From Lingula anatina (lineage: Eukaryota > Brachiopoda > Lingulata > Lingulida > Lingulidae), in assembly GCF_001039355.2 (NCBI RefSeq), contig NW_019775870.1, positions 5,659-69,658 on the forward strand: 64,000 nt of DNA, written 5' to 3'. Both the position numbers and the translations under genes were made by a program. Position 1 is the stretch's first letter, and each line of letters begins with the position of its first letter. Under the pieces are notes generated by a model that worked only from the letters and a program-made list of their open reading frames with translations, made no database searches and was not told the DNA's origin. Below, piece by piece: positions 1-12,890 of the stretch.

Positions 1-97
1 TTAAAATGACCTCTCAGCTTCGTTTCTAACCCCCTGCACGTCACTTCCGGCACAATTCTGACCAATGCTGATCTTCTCCGGTTCCCTTTATTAACTT

Positions 98-136
<39 letters not shown>
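98..136. repeat. (TTTA)n microsatellite
   Basis: About nine to ten consecutive TTTA units with almost no interruption. Confidence 0.9.
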
Positions 137-590
137 TCTTAAACTAAAGTTTTGTAAAGCACATCAAACTTTGCATTTACAAATGGTGGAAAGCTCACTG
201 ATTTTATTATTAATTATTATAAATGTTATTTGTGAATATTTTGTTAATAATTTAAAAAGTAAAGTATTTGGTGATAATGCCCTTCAGTAATGGCTAAAAT
301 TTTTGCAGTAAAACTTTCACAGTGTTAGCTTTGAGCGTCAGTTTTCTTCTTTGAACTTAATTGCACATTGTTTTATAATTATTTTTTCTTTTGAGTAAAT
401 ATTGCCATTATGTCCAGACTTCAGGGCCACCCTATACACTGACAGCTGTGGTGTGATATACATTGTCTTATGACCATGGATGCTGACTAATGACTTATGA
501 AGTATATATTGACATATCTGCAGTTATATAACATATCTGTAATCTGTGGTTGACATCTTTGTGTCTGGGAGCTGACTCATAGTATGATAT

Positions 591-716
591 GGTATGGATT
601 AAGGCGCATTCACTGTCCACTTCTGATGGCTTGATTTAGTGCAGTCTAAGAGTGATTTTGGTATGGATTAAGGCGCATTCACTCTCTACTTGTGATGGCT
701 TGATTTAGTGCAGTTT
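591..716 (+). repeat. 56-bp direct duplication
   Basis: A unit beginning GGTATGGATTAAGGCGCATT and ending TTAGTGCAGT occurs at 591-646 and again at about 660-715, with only a few substitutions and a 13-bp spacer. It is a local tandem duplication of unknown role. Confidence 0.85.
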
Positions 717-1931
717 ATCTCTGCACGCTGATGATTACAATTCAAACTACGGGCCTTATTTATATTAGAATTTAAAGACAAAGAGTTGATCTTTACTTAA
801 GACCAAAAACTATTTTTAAAAAGTAATTAAAAATTAGCAAAGAAATCTTTTTGGCAATTTGTTCCTTTTTTGCAGTAACTAAAATTTCAGCTATTTGGTT
901 TTTAAAACAATAAATTTATATATATATTGTAATATAATTTCAAGGAGCCCTGGTATCAGTGGGTATATTTTCTAGGTTGAAATATACAGGCATTCTTGCC
1001 TTCAGGGTTGTACTTGACATTTTTGGCATGGCACTGGTAAGCAGTCTGATATCAAGAATTTGACATTGAGGGTAACTAAATTTATAGGTCAAGTGAAATA
1101 GAAATTGGGCTAGGATTATACTTGAGAACTTGACATGGTCCTGGTAGCCACACTTGTTATGGAGTAAACAGGGTCTCACTCATAACGTGCTTGGCCATGT
1201 GAGACATTACTTACAATGTACTTCCTCACTAGTAGGCCTTTGGCCCACAGATGGGTAGAGGCCCTCGACGGCTCTTCGCCAGTGCATTTTATCCTGGGCC
1301 ATTTTGGCTATTCCCATCCTGTTGGTCCTCTGCTGTTTCAGTTCTGGATTGGTCTCGCCTTTAGCTGTTTTGAGATTGGCCTCAAGGTCAAGGAAAATCT
1401 TTGTTTTTCAAGTTGAGAGAAGACAAAATCATTTCTGATTGGATTTAGCTCCTCTCCTTACTGCACTTCCATATTTCTTGTATTTTGATTACTTGCATGA
1501 TTACTATAGGTGTCTGTGTTAGCTGGATGAAGGGTAAGGTTGTATTCAAGACAGTTTTAACAAAAATGGTTTGGGATTTATTTTAGAAAGTAGGCTGACT
1601 GAAAACCGTGCTGTGCATTGGAAGCCCTTTATAATCTCCCCCCCTCCCTACCCGCCCTCCCCCCCCCTCCCTTGCATCCTCATCCATTGTTGGCCATTTT
1701 CCTTGTGGACCACAGAAGATTTATGTGTTACCATTTTCTTGCTGAAGTTGGAAATGTTAAAACAGCTGTGAATGGGCCCTTTTTTCTTGATGGTCATTTA
1801 TTCCTATAAGGATTGGTCATCACGGTAACTTAATTAAGTTATTGCTAATTTCTTAATTAGTACACTCCTGGGTGTTAATGTGTAGAGCTTAATTTGGTCA
1901 AAGGTGAAGTAGAGGAGTATTATTCAGTTAT

Positions 1932-1975
1932 CTCTCTCTCCCTCTCTCTCTCCCTTTCTCTCTCTCTCTCTCTCC
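1932..1975. repeat. (CT)n microsatellite
   Basis: A CT-repeat tract of about 44 bp just upstream of the probable leader-exon acceptor of CAB39. A similar TC tract lies at about 7483-7505 in intron 5. Confidence 0.85.
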
Positions 1976-2025
1976 ATGATTTAATGAAAATGATTGTACA
2001 ATTTCTGTATTTCTTTCTATTGCAG

Positions 2026-2530
2026 AAAGTAATCGCATCCACATTGGAAGTGGTCCAGGAATCCGTCACTGTTGACCAAGTAGACAACGGACGAGAGGTG
2101 GTCATCTATTGCTGACCTGTGTGGTCTCTGGTCATTCACAAGGCAGTTAAGAGGGGGAAAAAGAACCAGAGTTTTAACCATCTTCCACCACCAGCAGACT
2201 CTGTCATTTCAAATCCAGTTCCCAGTCAGAAAAATATTGCTCAGAAAGATTAACCTCAGTCTTAAGCTCACTCAGAGAGGATAGAAGTTTGTTTTGTGGC
2301 TGGGAAAGAGAGAAAGAAAAGAAGAAGAAATCAACTCAGCAAGCAGACAGATCTCTGAACCAGGAAGTCTAGCAGCCAGTGTCGAGTTTCTTCTGGGAGA
2401 ATGCAGCAGTTTTAGAATCAAAAGAAAGCTTTCCTCAAAGTCTCTGGCAATCTTTTCTCCCTTTCTCTTGCTTTCTCCGAAGTGACCCAGTGAAATCATT
2501 TTGCTAGGACTGAAGGGAAACAAAGTAAAG
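2026..2530 (+). other. CAB39: Probable 5'UTR exon part of CAB39
   Basis: A pyrimidine-rich tract followed by TTGCAG ends at 2025, a good 3' splice site. The sequence from 2026 is then uninterrupted up to the CAB39 start codon at 2531, and no donor is needed in between. I infer that the first coding exon carries about 505 bases of 5'UTR and that at least one noncoding exon lies further upstream. Transcript data would be needed to confirm this. Confidence 0.5.
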
Positions 2531-5500
2531 ATGCCACTGTTCGGGAAATCACAGAAAACGCCGCAGGAGATGGTGAAGAATTTAAAGGAGGCTATTTCAC
2601 AGATTAGTAGGGAGGATAAGAAAGGAGAGAAGGTAAGCAGGTTTGCAAAAATTTATTTGAAAAACCTCTTACAGAGGAATGAGGAAGTTTTTACCAGTAA
2701 TCATTTTTTTTGTTTGTTTTTTTCTGAAGTGAAGTTTTTCTCAGCTGGTCTCCGGTAAGATACGCCCTTCATCTTTAGTTTATTAAGGTTAAGATTGAAT
2801 TTATTATTGCCTTAGGTTATGTAACTTTTGTTTTCAAATAAATGCCAACATTATTATTGCTGTAGTTGTTAATTATGATGATAATGATGATAATTATAAT
2901 ACCCCCTTACTCTCTAGGCTTCAGACGATGTATCAAAGAATCTAGTGTTAATGAAGACGCTGCTGTATGGAGCAGGTGACCAGGAGCCTCAGTCTGAGCA
3001 AGTGGCGCAACTGGCGCAGGAAATCTACAACAGCAAGCTGCTGCTACTTCTGATACAGAGTCTACATAGGATTGATTTTGAGGTGAGTGACACTCCTTTT
3101 ACGTTTGGAAGTTATAATTCATTTCAATTCAGTTCAGTTCATTTCTGTACTGGTACATAAATTATCATGACCTTGTACAATATTAATATAATGACAACAA
3201 TACAGTTGGTGCGTTACCATTTCTCTTATTGGTAATTGTGTTGCCAGTTTGTGAATGAACAAATATACATCTTTACATAATGAACAAATGTACTAGTTAA
3301 GTTACTAATAAGATATCCAAGCTAGGCGGTGAGATATATTGTGGTAAACTCTGCTCCCTGATTAAGCAAATTTTGTGAAACATGAAAATTGATGTGCAAG
3401 GCAAGTGTAAGGAAGTTATGATCATATGGTCTAAATGTAAAGATAAATTGCAAGCTACGATGTCAGGTTTTTCCGTTTTAATTTACAACTTTCACCCAAA
3501 TCTTTATAACTTGTTTTTGTTGTTGTATATTTTTAGGGCAAGAAAGATGTGGCTCAGATCTTCAACAACGTTCTACGCCGCCAGATCGCCACTCGCTCGC
3601 CAACTGTGGAGCACATTTGTACCCAGCCAGAGATTCTCTTCACGCTCATGAAAGGGTGGGTAGTTTTGAACAAGATTGTGTTCTGCTCTGATGAAACATA
3701 AAATAAATCAGAAACCAGGTCTGCCTTTGACCTTCACTTAAATTTAAGAAAATTTAAATAAGAAAAAAAAGGACCTCACAAATCTTATACTGCCTTGAAG
3801 TATAGGAGTGTGAGCACTTCAAATTATTATGATCACAGAGTGGAAAGTGAATTCAGCCATTGGGAAGTGATAAGTAATGTGACAAGTGATACTGAATGTA
3901 CAATAACATTGAATGAGCTGCTGCTTCCACCTAGAAAGTAAACATAATTTGTTGGCACGAAACTCTTTAAGGGGGTGTTCAGTTCACACCTTGAGAACTT
4001 TTTATTTCGCATAAGTGTTGATTTTACCAAATAAATGTGAAGATTGCTTTCAGCTGTAGTGTCATGTTTGTTGGGATGGGAGGGGTGCAGAGTATGGGCA
4101 TGCATATTTATTTATAGGAGTAGGTGTACGTATGCACGTGCATGTTGTTAACCCAGCCTGTATTAGATTTTAACTTAAAATCGGCATAAATTAAATGTAC
4201 AAGGTTGGTAGATAAAGACTGAACTTGCTGTCCAGCACACATTATACAGAGATAAGATTTTTCTGACTTACGTCAGATTTCCAACTTATTGGGAGCCAAA
4301 AATATCATTGACCTAGGCAGCCCCCCTGGACCCTACGCCATATTTTCTGACCTATTAACTTAATGGCCATCTCATCCCTGATTATATACTGACCATATTT
4401 TCTTGTTAACCTCAATTTTTTCCTGTTCACCTCATGCCTGGGGGATACATAATTAAGGTGCATAATCAAGATAAATCGTGTGAACGAGGTCTTCAGGTGT
4501 GATGTCTGCACTTGGCTGACCGTTGATTATCCATTGCCCAGGGCACCATAATCTGGGTGATGTTTACATGTTATAATATCCACTTAGGTACATGGACTGC
4601 TTAGAGTCATAGACCCCATTCCCATAAACACCATTGGTCTCCATGGATCAATCAAACTCTACAGAGACTCTTGCTGAGTGCAGTCAGCTTAACTGAATGG
4701 CACACCTCTTGTTTCCAACTTCTCATATATATTTATCAGCCTTTTCTGTATTTTACATAATGCCAGGAGTTGGTGTGTGAATCTGTTGAACTGATTGCAT
4801 TCAGCGAGAATTCCCACAGAGTCGGGTCGGTCTGCACAGACAGATGCTGCTTGTGGGAATGTAGCCATAGCGTACCCTTACATACCCAGAGGTCATGTGG
4901 TATTCAAGATTCAATTTGTTTTATTACAGTCTTACCCATAAAAAATGGCACATAAAATAAGAAGTTGAAGGAATGCTTGGCAGCTAAATACAGTGACATA
5001 AGAGACTGGATATTACAATTAAAATAAGCAGACGTAAAATTAAAAATTCAAATCATTACCACCTTATGAGAATGAGATATGGCTCATTGCTGGTCAGTAT
5101 AAACTGTAAGGCATATTATACCCGTTTGCACAACAGTCATTTATCCGAATAATTAGCGAATTAGGTCCCGATTCGAATTACTGTAGTAGTCTGAACGCAT
5201 GAGGATTTTTATTATGCGGATTTTCAAAATCCTGCTAGCGAGGTGGATTTTCTTCAACCATTTGAATAACTTACCGGAACCGACACCTGTACAAATCTTA
5301 CTGCGCATGAGTGCAGATAAGTGCGGGTATCTATGAATGCTTGTTTATTACTTTAGCGATTGCACTAAACGTATTTGGAGGTCACTTCTCACTACAACAT
5401 GCAGAAACATAAACTTATTTTGCCATCTTATACTTCCCAAGAAAGCTGGAATGTCTTTTGAGTAGCATTTGTCATCACAAATTTTTGTTGGTATTTTAAG

Positions 5501-7936
5501 TTTTCATGTGCGGCGCAAGCGCTAGTGTTCAAAATAGGAATTTAAACCTGAAATTTTCAACGAAGGATTCGTATTCACTTCGCGTGTGTGAACGCAATAC
5601 CGAATCGAATTCCTCGTGAAAAATTTTGTATTGTAGAAATGCGCATTTTTGCAACTGTAGTGTGAATGGGGTATGAGGAGTCCGAAGTAATTTAGAACAT
5701 AGGCTAACTAGTTAAAGATTATTATAAGTAAAAAGAATGACATAGAAAAGTAATCTTGCTAAAAATGGAGGAGTTTCATTTATCTAAGAGTTGGTTCCAA
5801 GGACTCTGCAAGATATAACAGGCATGGGCTTTTTCCACGGAAATGTGGAATTCCGCGTTTTTTAATTCAATTCTGATAGTATATTGTAGGTTAAGTCTGT
5901 GTAGTTTCTGAAAAATGTTCAGAAGTTTTTTTTTTTTTTTTTTTTAGGCCCATGTCCGATATAAGGTCATCTAATCATATTCTCTGTTTAAGAAGCCTAT
6001 CCATATTCTTTCCTCAGGTTACTCTCATCTCCTCTAATGTCATAATTGCCATTATTGATTTTTTTCCCTGTCCTCATGTGTGTTGTGATCCATAGTAAGT
6101 CTTCATTTTTTAAAGGCTAAATGTGATTTGGTGAACTTGGTCATTTGTCAGGGCTGATTATGTTTTAATGTAGATAGGGTCAAAGCCATTGTGATCTCTT
6201 AGTAACAGAGGATGCAGTTAGAATGGAACCTCCATTGTGTCCCCTTTTGTAATTACTAAATAAATTTGATGAGAATTATCCATGTTTCTCAGAAATGGGT
6301 TTTGTTTGTCGTGATTTTTAGTTTTTGAAATGGCATTTTGAGCATTTTAGAATAGCAAATTGGGTTTGTCTTCAACTGGTTTTAGTACTTCTTATCTTTC
6401 ATGTCCTTCCAAATTGCTAAATATGAAGTTCAAATAATAGTTTCAGGATATTACACTTTACTGCTGCATGAATTTCAGATATGAGGAACAAGAGATGTCC
6501 CTTGGCTGCAGTTTAACAAACTAAAGACAGGGTTAAATGAAATTTAGGACCCCTTCTCTTCATTAATGCCCTCAGTTTATTTCTAGTATTCAAATATTAG
6601 TATCTGGAGATCGTAATTAGCTGGAGTGTGATGTTGATGGAGTTTTATTATGGTGAAGCCTCACAAAGAGCAAGACTGGATTAAATGCTATTTAGTACTG
6701 CTTCTCATCATCAGTGCCTTCAAATAAAAAAATAAACCAGGGTTAAATGATATTTAGTACTGCTTCTTCTCATTTATGCCCTCCATGTATGTTTCAGCTA
6801 TGAGCAGCAGGAGATAGCGCTGAACTGCGGCATGATGCTGAGAGAATGTTGTCGTTATGAGGCCCTCGCCAAGATCATGCTGTACTCTGAGGAGTTCTAC
6901 AACTTTTTCCGCTACGTTGAAGTCTCTACGTTTGACATCGCTTCAGATGCCTTTTCTACATTTAAGGTGGGCCATGAATGTTGATTTTGTAAATTAAAAA
7001 TAAATAAAATAAATGACGAGCGGTTTGGATTTAAGTCACCAAGAAAGGAAGTTAAAAAAAACAACTTTATTAATTAATTTTTTGAGGCAACAAGACAAAC
7101 AAAAATGTGGTAGGAGTGTTATAACTTTCTGTTTTATCTAGATTCAGATTTATCTACATTAAGCTGCTAAATTTTAATTCTAACTTACTCATACTTAGCT
7201 GTTTTATAAAAAGTAGGAATATTGACAAATTTTTTGATAATAAATGTTTACAATTTTTCATTCTCTTGATATAATTATGATTCACTTATTTATATTAAGA
7301 CTTTATAATTCGATATGAATATTGTAGGAGCTGTTGACCAGGCACAAGATCCTGTGTGCGGAGTTCCTGGAGGCCAACTATGGCCGTGTTTTTGACCAGT
7401 ACCAGGCCTTACTGAACTCTGAGAATTATGTCACCCGGAGGCAGGCGCTCAAGGTGAATACAACCACCACGTCCCTCCCCTCTCTCTCTCTCTCTCTCTC
7501 TCTTTCATTCACATTTTTGCTTCAGCTGCTTGGTAAGTTTCTTTTGGACGGATATTATTTCACACACGCACTTTATATATATTTATAAGATATATATGTT
7601 ACAGTATTTACATACAATATTTATTTTATTTTGTTTATATTTATTTTTACTAATTGTTATTTGTTACATTTTCCCACCTTCAGCTGCTTGGTGAGCTCCT
7701 ATTGGACCGACATAATTTCACCACCATGACACGCTACATCAGCAACCCAGACAACCTCAAGCTCATGATGAACATGCTGCGGGAAAAGAGCAGGAACATC
7801 CAGTTTGAGGCTTTTCATGTTTTCAAGGTCAGATCAGGGTCTCTTTAGTCTAAGATTGAGATTTTAGAAAATTAGGTTTTGTAAAAAGTGTAGAAAAAAG
7901 ACAAATGAATGTTTGGTAATGTAGCCTCTTTTTTAT

Positions 7937-7971
<35 letters not shown>

Positions 7972-8321
7972 TCACCTATTTCAGAATCTTTTTTTCCTCC
8001 ATCTTAATTTCATTGTAAGAGTCATTATTTTTAGCTTAACAAAGTTCATATCTTTTAAAGATGGTATATTAAAAATATGAGTGTAACATAAAATGTTAAG
8101 GATATATATATCTGATCATATTTCCAATATTTTTCCAGGTTTTTGTGGCCAATCCAAACAAGCCGAAGCCAATTCTGGATATCCTGCTCAGAAATAAGGA
8201 AAAATTAGTGGACTTTCTAACTAAGTTTCATACCGATCGCTCGGAAGATGAACAATTCAACGATGAAAAGGCTTATCTTATAAAACAAATCAAAGAACTC
8301 AAAGCTCCTGACGAGCACTAA
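2531..8321 (+). CDS. CAB39: Calcium-binding protein 39 / MO25 scaffold
   Basis: Seven coding exons in consistent phase: 2531-2632, 2918-3082, 3537-3655, about 6798-6966, 7328-7453, 7684-7827 and 8139-8321 (TAA), all bounded by AG/GT. The product is about 335 residues, against 341 for human CAB39, and aligns along its whole length. It starts [11 protein letters not shown], then has [68 protein letters not shown] and [14 protein letters not shown]25 is an all-helical, armadillo-like cytoplasmic scaffold. It binds the pseudokinase STRAD and locks the LKB1/STK11 kinase in its active form, and it also activates GCK-family kinases. No part is missing. The 3.1-kb intron 3 holds a 555-bp repeat, and intron 5 holds a relic copy of exon 6. 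The exon-4 start may be off by 2 bases; phase decided it. Confidence 0.97.
5119..5673 (+). mobile_element. 555-bp MITE-like repeat, intact copy
   Basis: The ends form an inverted repeat of the type TACCCCATTCACACTAC...GTAGTGTGAATGGGGTA, imperfect on the left. The same element recurs at 28887-37452, where it is split by the LTR retrotransposon. Removing that insertion leaves about 552 bp that aligns end to end. There is no coding capacity. No convincing target duplication is visible around this copy. It lies in CAB39 intron 3. Confidence 0.85.
7526..7573 (+). pseudogene. Ghost copy of CAB39 exon 6
   Basis: Directly after a CTTCAG acceptor-like motif ending at 7525, the frame reads [16 protein letters not shown]. 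The true exon 6 at 7684 begins [15 protein letters not shown]. About 80% of bases match over the first 39 positions, starting exactly at the splice acceptor; similarity then fades into AT-rich sequence. I infer a tandem exon duplication within the intron whose 3' half has been lost. The change to GGTAAGT at 7531-7537 creates a donor-like site within the relic. Confidence 0.75.
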
Positions 8322-9230
8322 TATTTAGCAAGGAATAGCTGTTAAACTATGTTACTACATTTTTTATTTTAATCGTACTAATTATACAATTATCTTAGAC
8401 TATTCTAATAGACATGAAACTAGTAGAACAGTCAGTAGGATGTTGATCTGTTTTTGTCAGATTTTTTTTTCGACGGCTTGTGTCTAACAGAAAAGTAAGG
8501 GGGGAGACAGCGAGTTTGCTATGCAGAACGTTTTTGTCAGTTAACTCTGCAGCTTTCATTCTCAAATGGACAAGATTATTAAAAATGAAGCGTTCATGAA
8601 CCATTTTGTTGTATTCGAGAGTTGCATTGCTTTTTGAACATTCATGGACACCAGAGTTACAGCAAAGAATTTTCTAGTGAAGAAGAGGATTGAAACAGAG
8701 AAAAGAATATACTGGATAGGCTGTGCAGTTGTATGATGGAACGTACATTACATTTCTCCTGTTATCTGTTTGCAAAGAATTTGCTAGTTTTTTTTTGAGG
8801 ATGATTTGCTTTACTTATAATACATCTACTTCTGTGAGCCTTTACTCAAAACAGGAACTCAAACCAGTTTTATAAATGGACTTGAGCTGAGGGTATCTCT
8901 TAACTCTATGACTGAAAATTTAAGTATTTTAAATAAGATATATGAGCTGTAGTCCACTTGGGTTTGACTTTTGGGCCTATTTTACAGAAAAAAAGAAACG
9001 CATAATGGTTCATACTGATTTTCGCTCTTCTTCAATGGACTTTTGTAAATGGAACTTGGATTGAGGGGAAGGCAGAACAAATGTTTTGGACTTTCACTTC
9101 AGACCAACTTGGAATGGTTCTTTTACAAAGCAGGGGTCACTGCAGTGGACTTAATGGCAGGATTCTGCAAAAAGGTTTCTCAGTTAACAGATCTAACAGA
9201 GAGAATAAAAATTTGACTTTGGCAAGGAGG
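8322..9230 (+). other. Probable 3'UTR of CAB39
   Basis: No coding exon follows the TAA at 8321. An AATAAA hexamer lies at 9204-9209, a candidate polyadenylation signal. The extent is inferred only from that hexamer. Confidence 0.4.
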
Positions 9231-10342
9231 GAAAATATTTCTGATTATTATTCAGCTTAATTCAACTCAATTTGAGAAAAAAATTATAATGCCTCAAAAA
9301 TGTTTTGATATCTATATGTGAAAAAAATGCTGCAACATATTAAAATATTTTGAGTAACATATTGGTACATGTATTTCGCAAGTTCTTTGTGAGTATTAAA
9401 TGGATTACCATTTGCATAATGAAAAGAAATGATTAGAGAGGGAATTGACATAAATGAGTAGTTACTTTATATGTATACCATTAGGGTTTATCTAAAACAT
9501 ACTACCAGTGGTGCAAATGGTTGTAAATTTAATTTCCTCATATTTTTCAAGCCGATGCCTTTTTCTGACAGGTTCTAAGTATTAGGTCCGGGCCCAAATA
9601 AGCTTGTATGTAAAAAAATAGTGCAGCATTCCGTCAAGTCTGTGTGATAAGGCTGGCAGTGGAGTGGTATTAAATTTCAGAAAAGTAGTGCAAAATGAAG
9701 CAATTTAAAACTGCCTATGACAAACGTTACCTATAACAATTGGAAAGCTTATTAAAATATCTCTTTGTCCATGATACACTGCTTGATTTCGTTGAAGAAG
9801 GCGTGATTCTAAACAGATAAAAATTTTATTTGCATCAACAAAACTTCTGCTTAACATTTAAGAAGTCAAAGCAATAATATGTTATTTTAATTTCTGAAAT
9901 ACTTTTAATTGATTTTGAGAGAATCGTCAAAAAAGAATCTTCCCTGTAATGGTGTGAAGAAATCTGAGTTTCTTAGTCAGGATGATTTTCATAAACCTGT
10001 TGATAATAGAAGTCAATTTGTGATAAATACCAACACTCAGGGTTGAAACTTTCACAAATTTCACGCAAAGGAAAATGGCAAATCTGAATAAAATATTGAG
10101 TTGGGTATTGCTTATTTTTAAAGGTTATAATGTTGTACAAAGGAAAGATCTGACTTAAAAACAATTGACTTTTATATATTGAATGTATCATGGTGGGGTG
10201 GGAAAAATGCGGTAGGTTTAGTTATTCCACGAAACTGTTGTGGTGGATAAATGCACCCATCAAAAGTAAAAAAAAAAAAGAATGTCAAAAAAAGAATGTG
10301 TTAGAGAAGCCTGAGCCTGACACAATCAGAAATCAGAAATAT

Positions 10343-10557
10343 GGCTGTATTCCCAGAGCTTTTAGATCGATCTATCCCCGCGGGGAGTCTCACTAGATTA
10401 CTGTCAGATAATCCGGCTTAAATGTCCGTCCCGCCTACTACAAGCTGTCAGGGGGTAATTAACTTTCGTGTCCGCTCGGCTGACGGCTATTTAGCGTGAA
10501 CCCCCAGGGAGTTAGGTCGATGTAAAGTAGATCGATCTAATCTCTGGAAATGGGGTC
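10343..10557 (-). mobile_element. 215-bp MITE, Harbinger-like target duplication
   Basis: Starts GGCTGTATTCCCAGAGC and ends with the inverse of GACCCCATTTCCAGAG. Both ends continue into TAGATCGATCTA. It is flanked by TAT on both sides (10340-10342 and 10558-10560). The element recurs at exactly 215 bp, in the opposite orientation, at 54371-54585 and 60561-60775, flanked there by TTA. A 3-bp TWA or TAT duplication with GG-starting ends fits PIF/Harbinger-mobilised elements. There is no coding capacity. Confidence 0.85.
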
Positions 10558-11122
10558 TATATCAGGGATCACAAGGTGTCAGAACGGGCATTGGACGGAA
10601 TTGTACTTTCTGACCACAGGGTGCGCTAGTTGTCTGTTACAAAATATCTTCACTGTCACATTGTAATTTTATATACCATTTTAGCCTTTCCCCCCTCCCC
10701 ATCCGTATTAGGAGAGTAGTCAAATTGCTAATTTCATAACTTTTACGCTTTCAGTTTCAAGACAGTTGATTTGTTTCACGATATGAAAGACCATATAAGT
10801 AAAAATAGACCATATGAACCGGAAGCGTGACCTAACCAAAATAAGAGGATTTTTTTAAATGGAAAAATGGGTTGGGTACTGGCATGGTGTGTTATGTGGA
10901 AAAAATTACCGTTGACCGCAGGGAAACAACTGATGATGTTGCTTTTATCTTTTACATCGCCTGCAATTTGGATATGACATACCCCTATGCATAAACAGTT
11001 CTTTTTTTAAATTTAGAATTTAGTTGCTATGCTCATAAACCATAGTTGAATTTTCAAAAATATGAAATTCATCCACCGACCCTGTTTATATACAGTACGT
11101 CGCCGCTCATTAACCAACTTAT

Positions 11123-11688
11123 CAATTTCAGGCCTTCCCAACTACCAGACTCGGCACCTAAGGATCCTGAATTAACCGGTATATCGGACCACACTACCCG
11201 TTTTCAAGGTATGTGTCAGATCGCATTTCGGAGTATCAGCCAGAACACCGACAGGATGAGCCCTGGCATGCTCGGCTGTCACTTTGATTGGATAGTAAAC
11301 GATTGTCGTAAAGTCGCTATATGATTTTAAAACCGGGCGCATAAATTTGAAAGCCACCTAGATGAACCTAAGACTGCCACATTAATCTAATACAATGCAA
11401 AAAAAAAGCCCTATCAAAGTGGTTAAAACATTCAAACCGAATGTCGTAAAGTCCCCATATACCCCCATAGAGACAAAAAAATAGAGTACTCTAAAGTAAG
11501 AGTACAGTTTCAGGTTGTTCAGCCAAGCGTGGATGAGCCCGCAGTCGTGCTACAAAATTTATTCTGGGGTATGATACTCCGAAATGCGATCTGACACACA
11601 CCTTGAAAACGGGTAGCGTGGTCCGAGATACCGGTTAATTCAGGATCCTTAGGTGCCGAGTCTGGTAGTTGGGTAGGCCTGAATTTTG
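11123..11688. mobile_element. Foldback element with ~115-bp arms
   Basis: The left arm (about 11123-11238) and right arm (about 11571-11688) are near-perfect reverse complements, including the shared core ACTACCAGACTCGGCACC and its complement. A 330-bp centre without coding potential separates them; it contains GTCGTAAAGTC twice. Long arms and a non-coding middle fit a non-autonomous DNA transposon of foldback type. I cannot fix the target duplication. Confidence 0.85.
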
Positions 11689-12890
11689 TTTGGCATAAGG
11701 CTACGTAGATCTAGGTAACCTGAATTTTCAAGAGGCTCAAAAAGAGTCTTATCTTCATTAATATAGAGACACTCTGTTCTACTCGTAGCATATGTGAAAG
11801 TAGACGTTTGTTCTAATACCGTTATCAAGCACCTCCCATCTTTGTCAACGCTGGCTTTATATCGTTCCCTTTACCTTGCTTAAACTGGGCTGGATGTGGC
11901 ACAGGTACTGGTACACCAAGGTGGTAAAAGAGGAAAGGTTAGTGCTGTTCTTTATTGTTATTCTTTTATAATGATCTCTACATAATATGTTTAGTTTTGT
12001 AAGCTCATTTTACTTCCTTTTATACTATCTGGATCAAACACGAAAGAAAACCATGGGGTATATATGCGGCTGCGCAGAAAAGTTCTGTCGATTTTTAACA
12101 TGGAGCTCGGGGTCATTATATTCTTTACTCTCAGGTCACCGTCAGGTAGCAGAGCCTGACAATAGACCTAAAACATGACCTCCATTGGGAAGGAGAAAAT
12201 GCAAACAGGCATCTTCACGCAGAGAGCTAGTCTTCACAGGATTCGAATAGTAGGTATTAATGAACCTGTCAATAAGTTGTGAACAGAAAGTTAGTTTTTG
12301 CCGGTAATGATTTATACGAAGTTACTCTTAAGCTGAAGGCGGTAAGCGGCTAGGTACATGTAGGCACACCCTTAACAGAAATCCATATGACAAGCTTTCG
12401 ATGAAAATGGCTAGGTCACACAGTCTGCACCTATGATAGGCCTAGTGGAGAGTAAAATATTAAAGGACAACGTCTCTTTCTTGGGCCTTAGAATAAGTAA
12501 ATGATGATTTCTAGACACCGTTAGAGGCCAAAAAAAAAAAAAAAAAAAAAAAAAAACAGCTGCACAGGAAAATGATGTTGACGCATGTGCAGAAAGTGCA
12601 CTTTTTGAAATGAACAAGTGTTTACAGTCTGTTTATTCAAGAAGTTGTAAAGTCTCTTTACAACAGTCTGGTTTATTAAAACTACTAGCGTGAATGCTGG
12701 CTGGAGCTCGTGGTTTTCGCCCGCCCAGTCTCGTCCACCCGCGTCCCCATCACTTAGAAAAAGGTAACATTAAATAGGCCTATCGATCCAGCCTATTTTG
12801 GGTCTGTCAGTGTAGTCTAGTGCATTGGCCTAGGTGTGGGGTTTGTCGTATTGCACCGTTGGAAAATAAAATGTTAAATATACAGTGTAT

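Larger units (their letters stand above)
1..2025. other. 5' flank of CAB39, no gene recognised
   Basis: I see no coding exon here. The stretch holds a TTTA microsatellite, a 56-bp direct duplication and a CT-rich tract next to the probable splice acceptor of the CAB39 leader exon. Open frames in it are short and have no recognisable similarity. A distal promoter or first noncoding exon of CAB39 may lie here, but no clear core promoter is visible. Confidence 0.5.
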
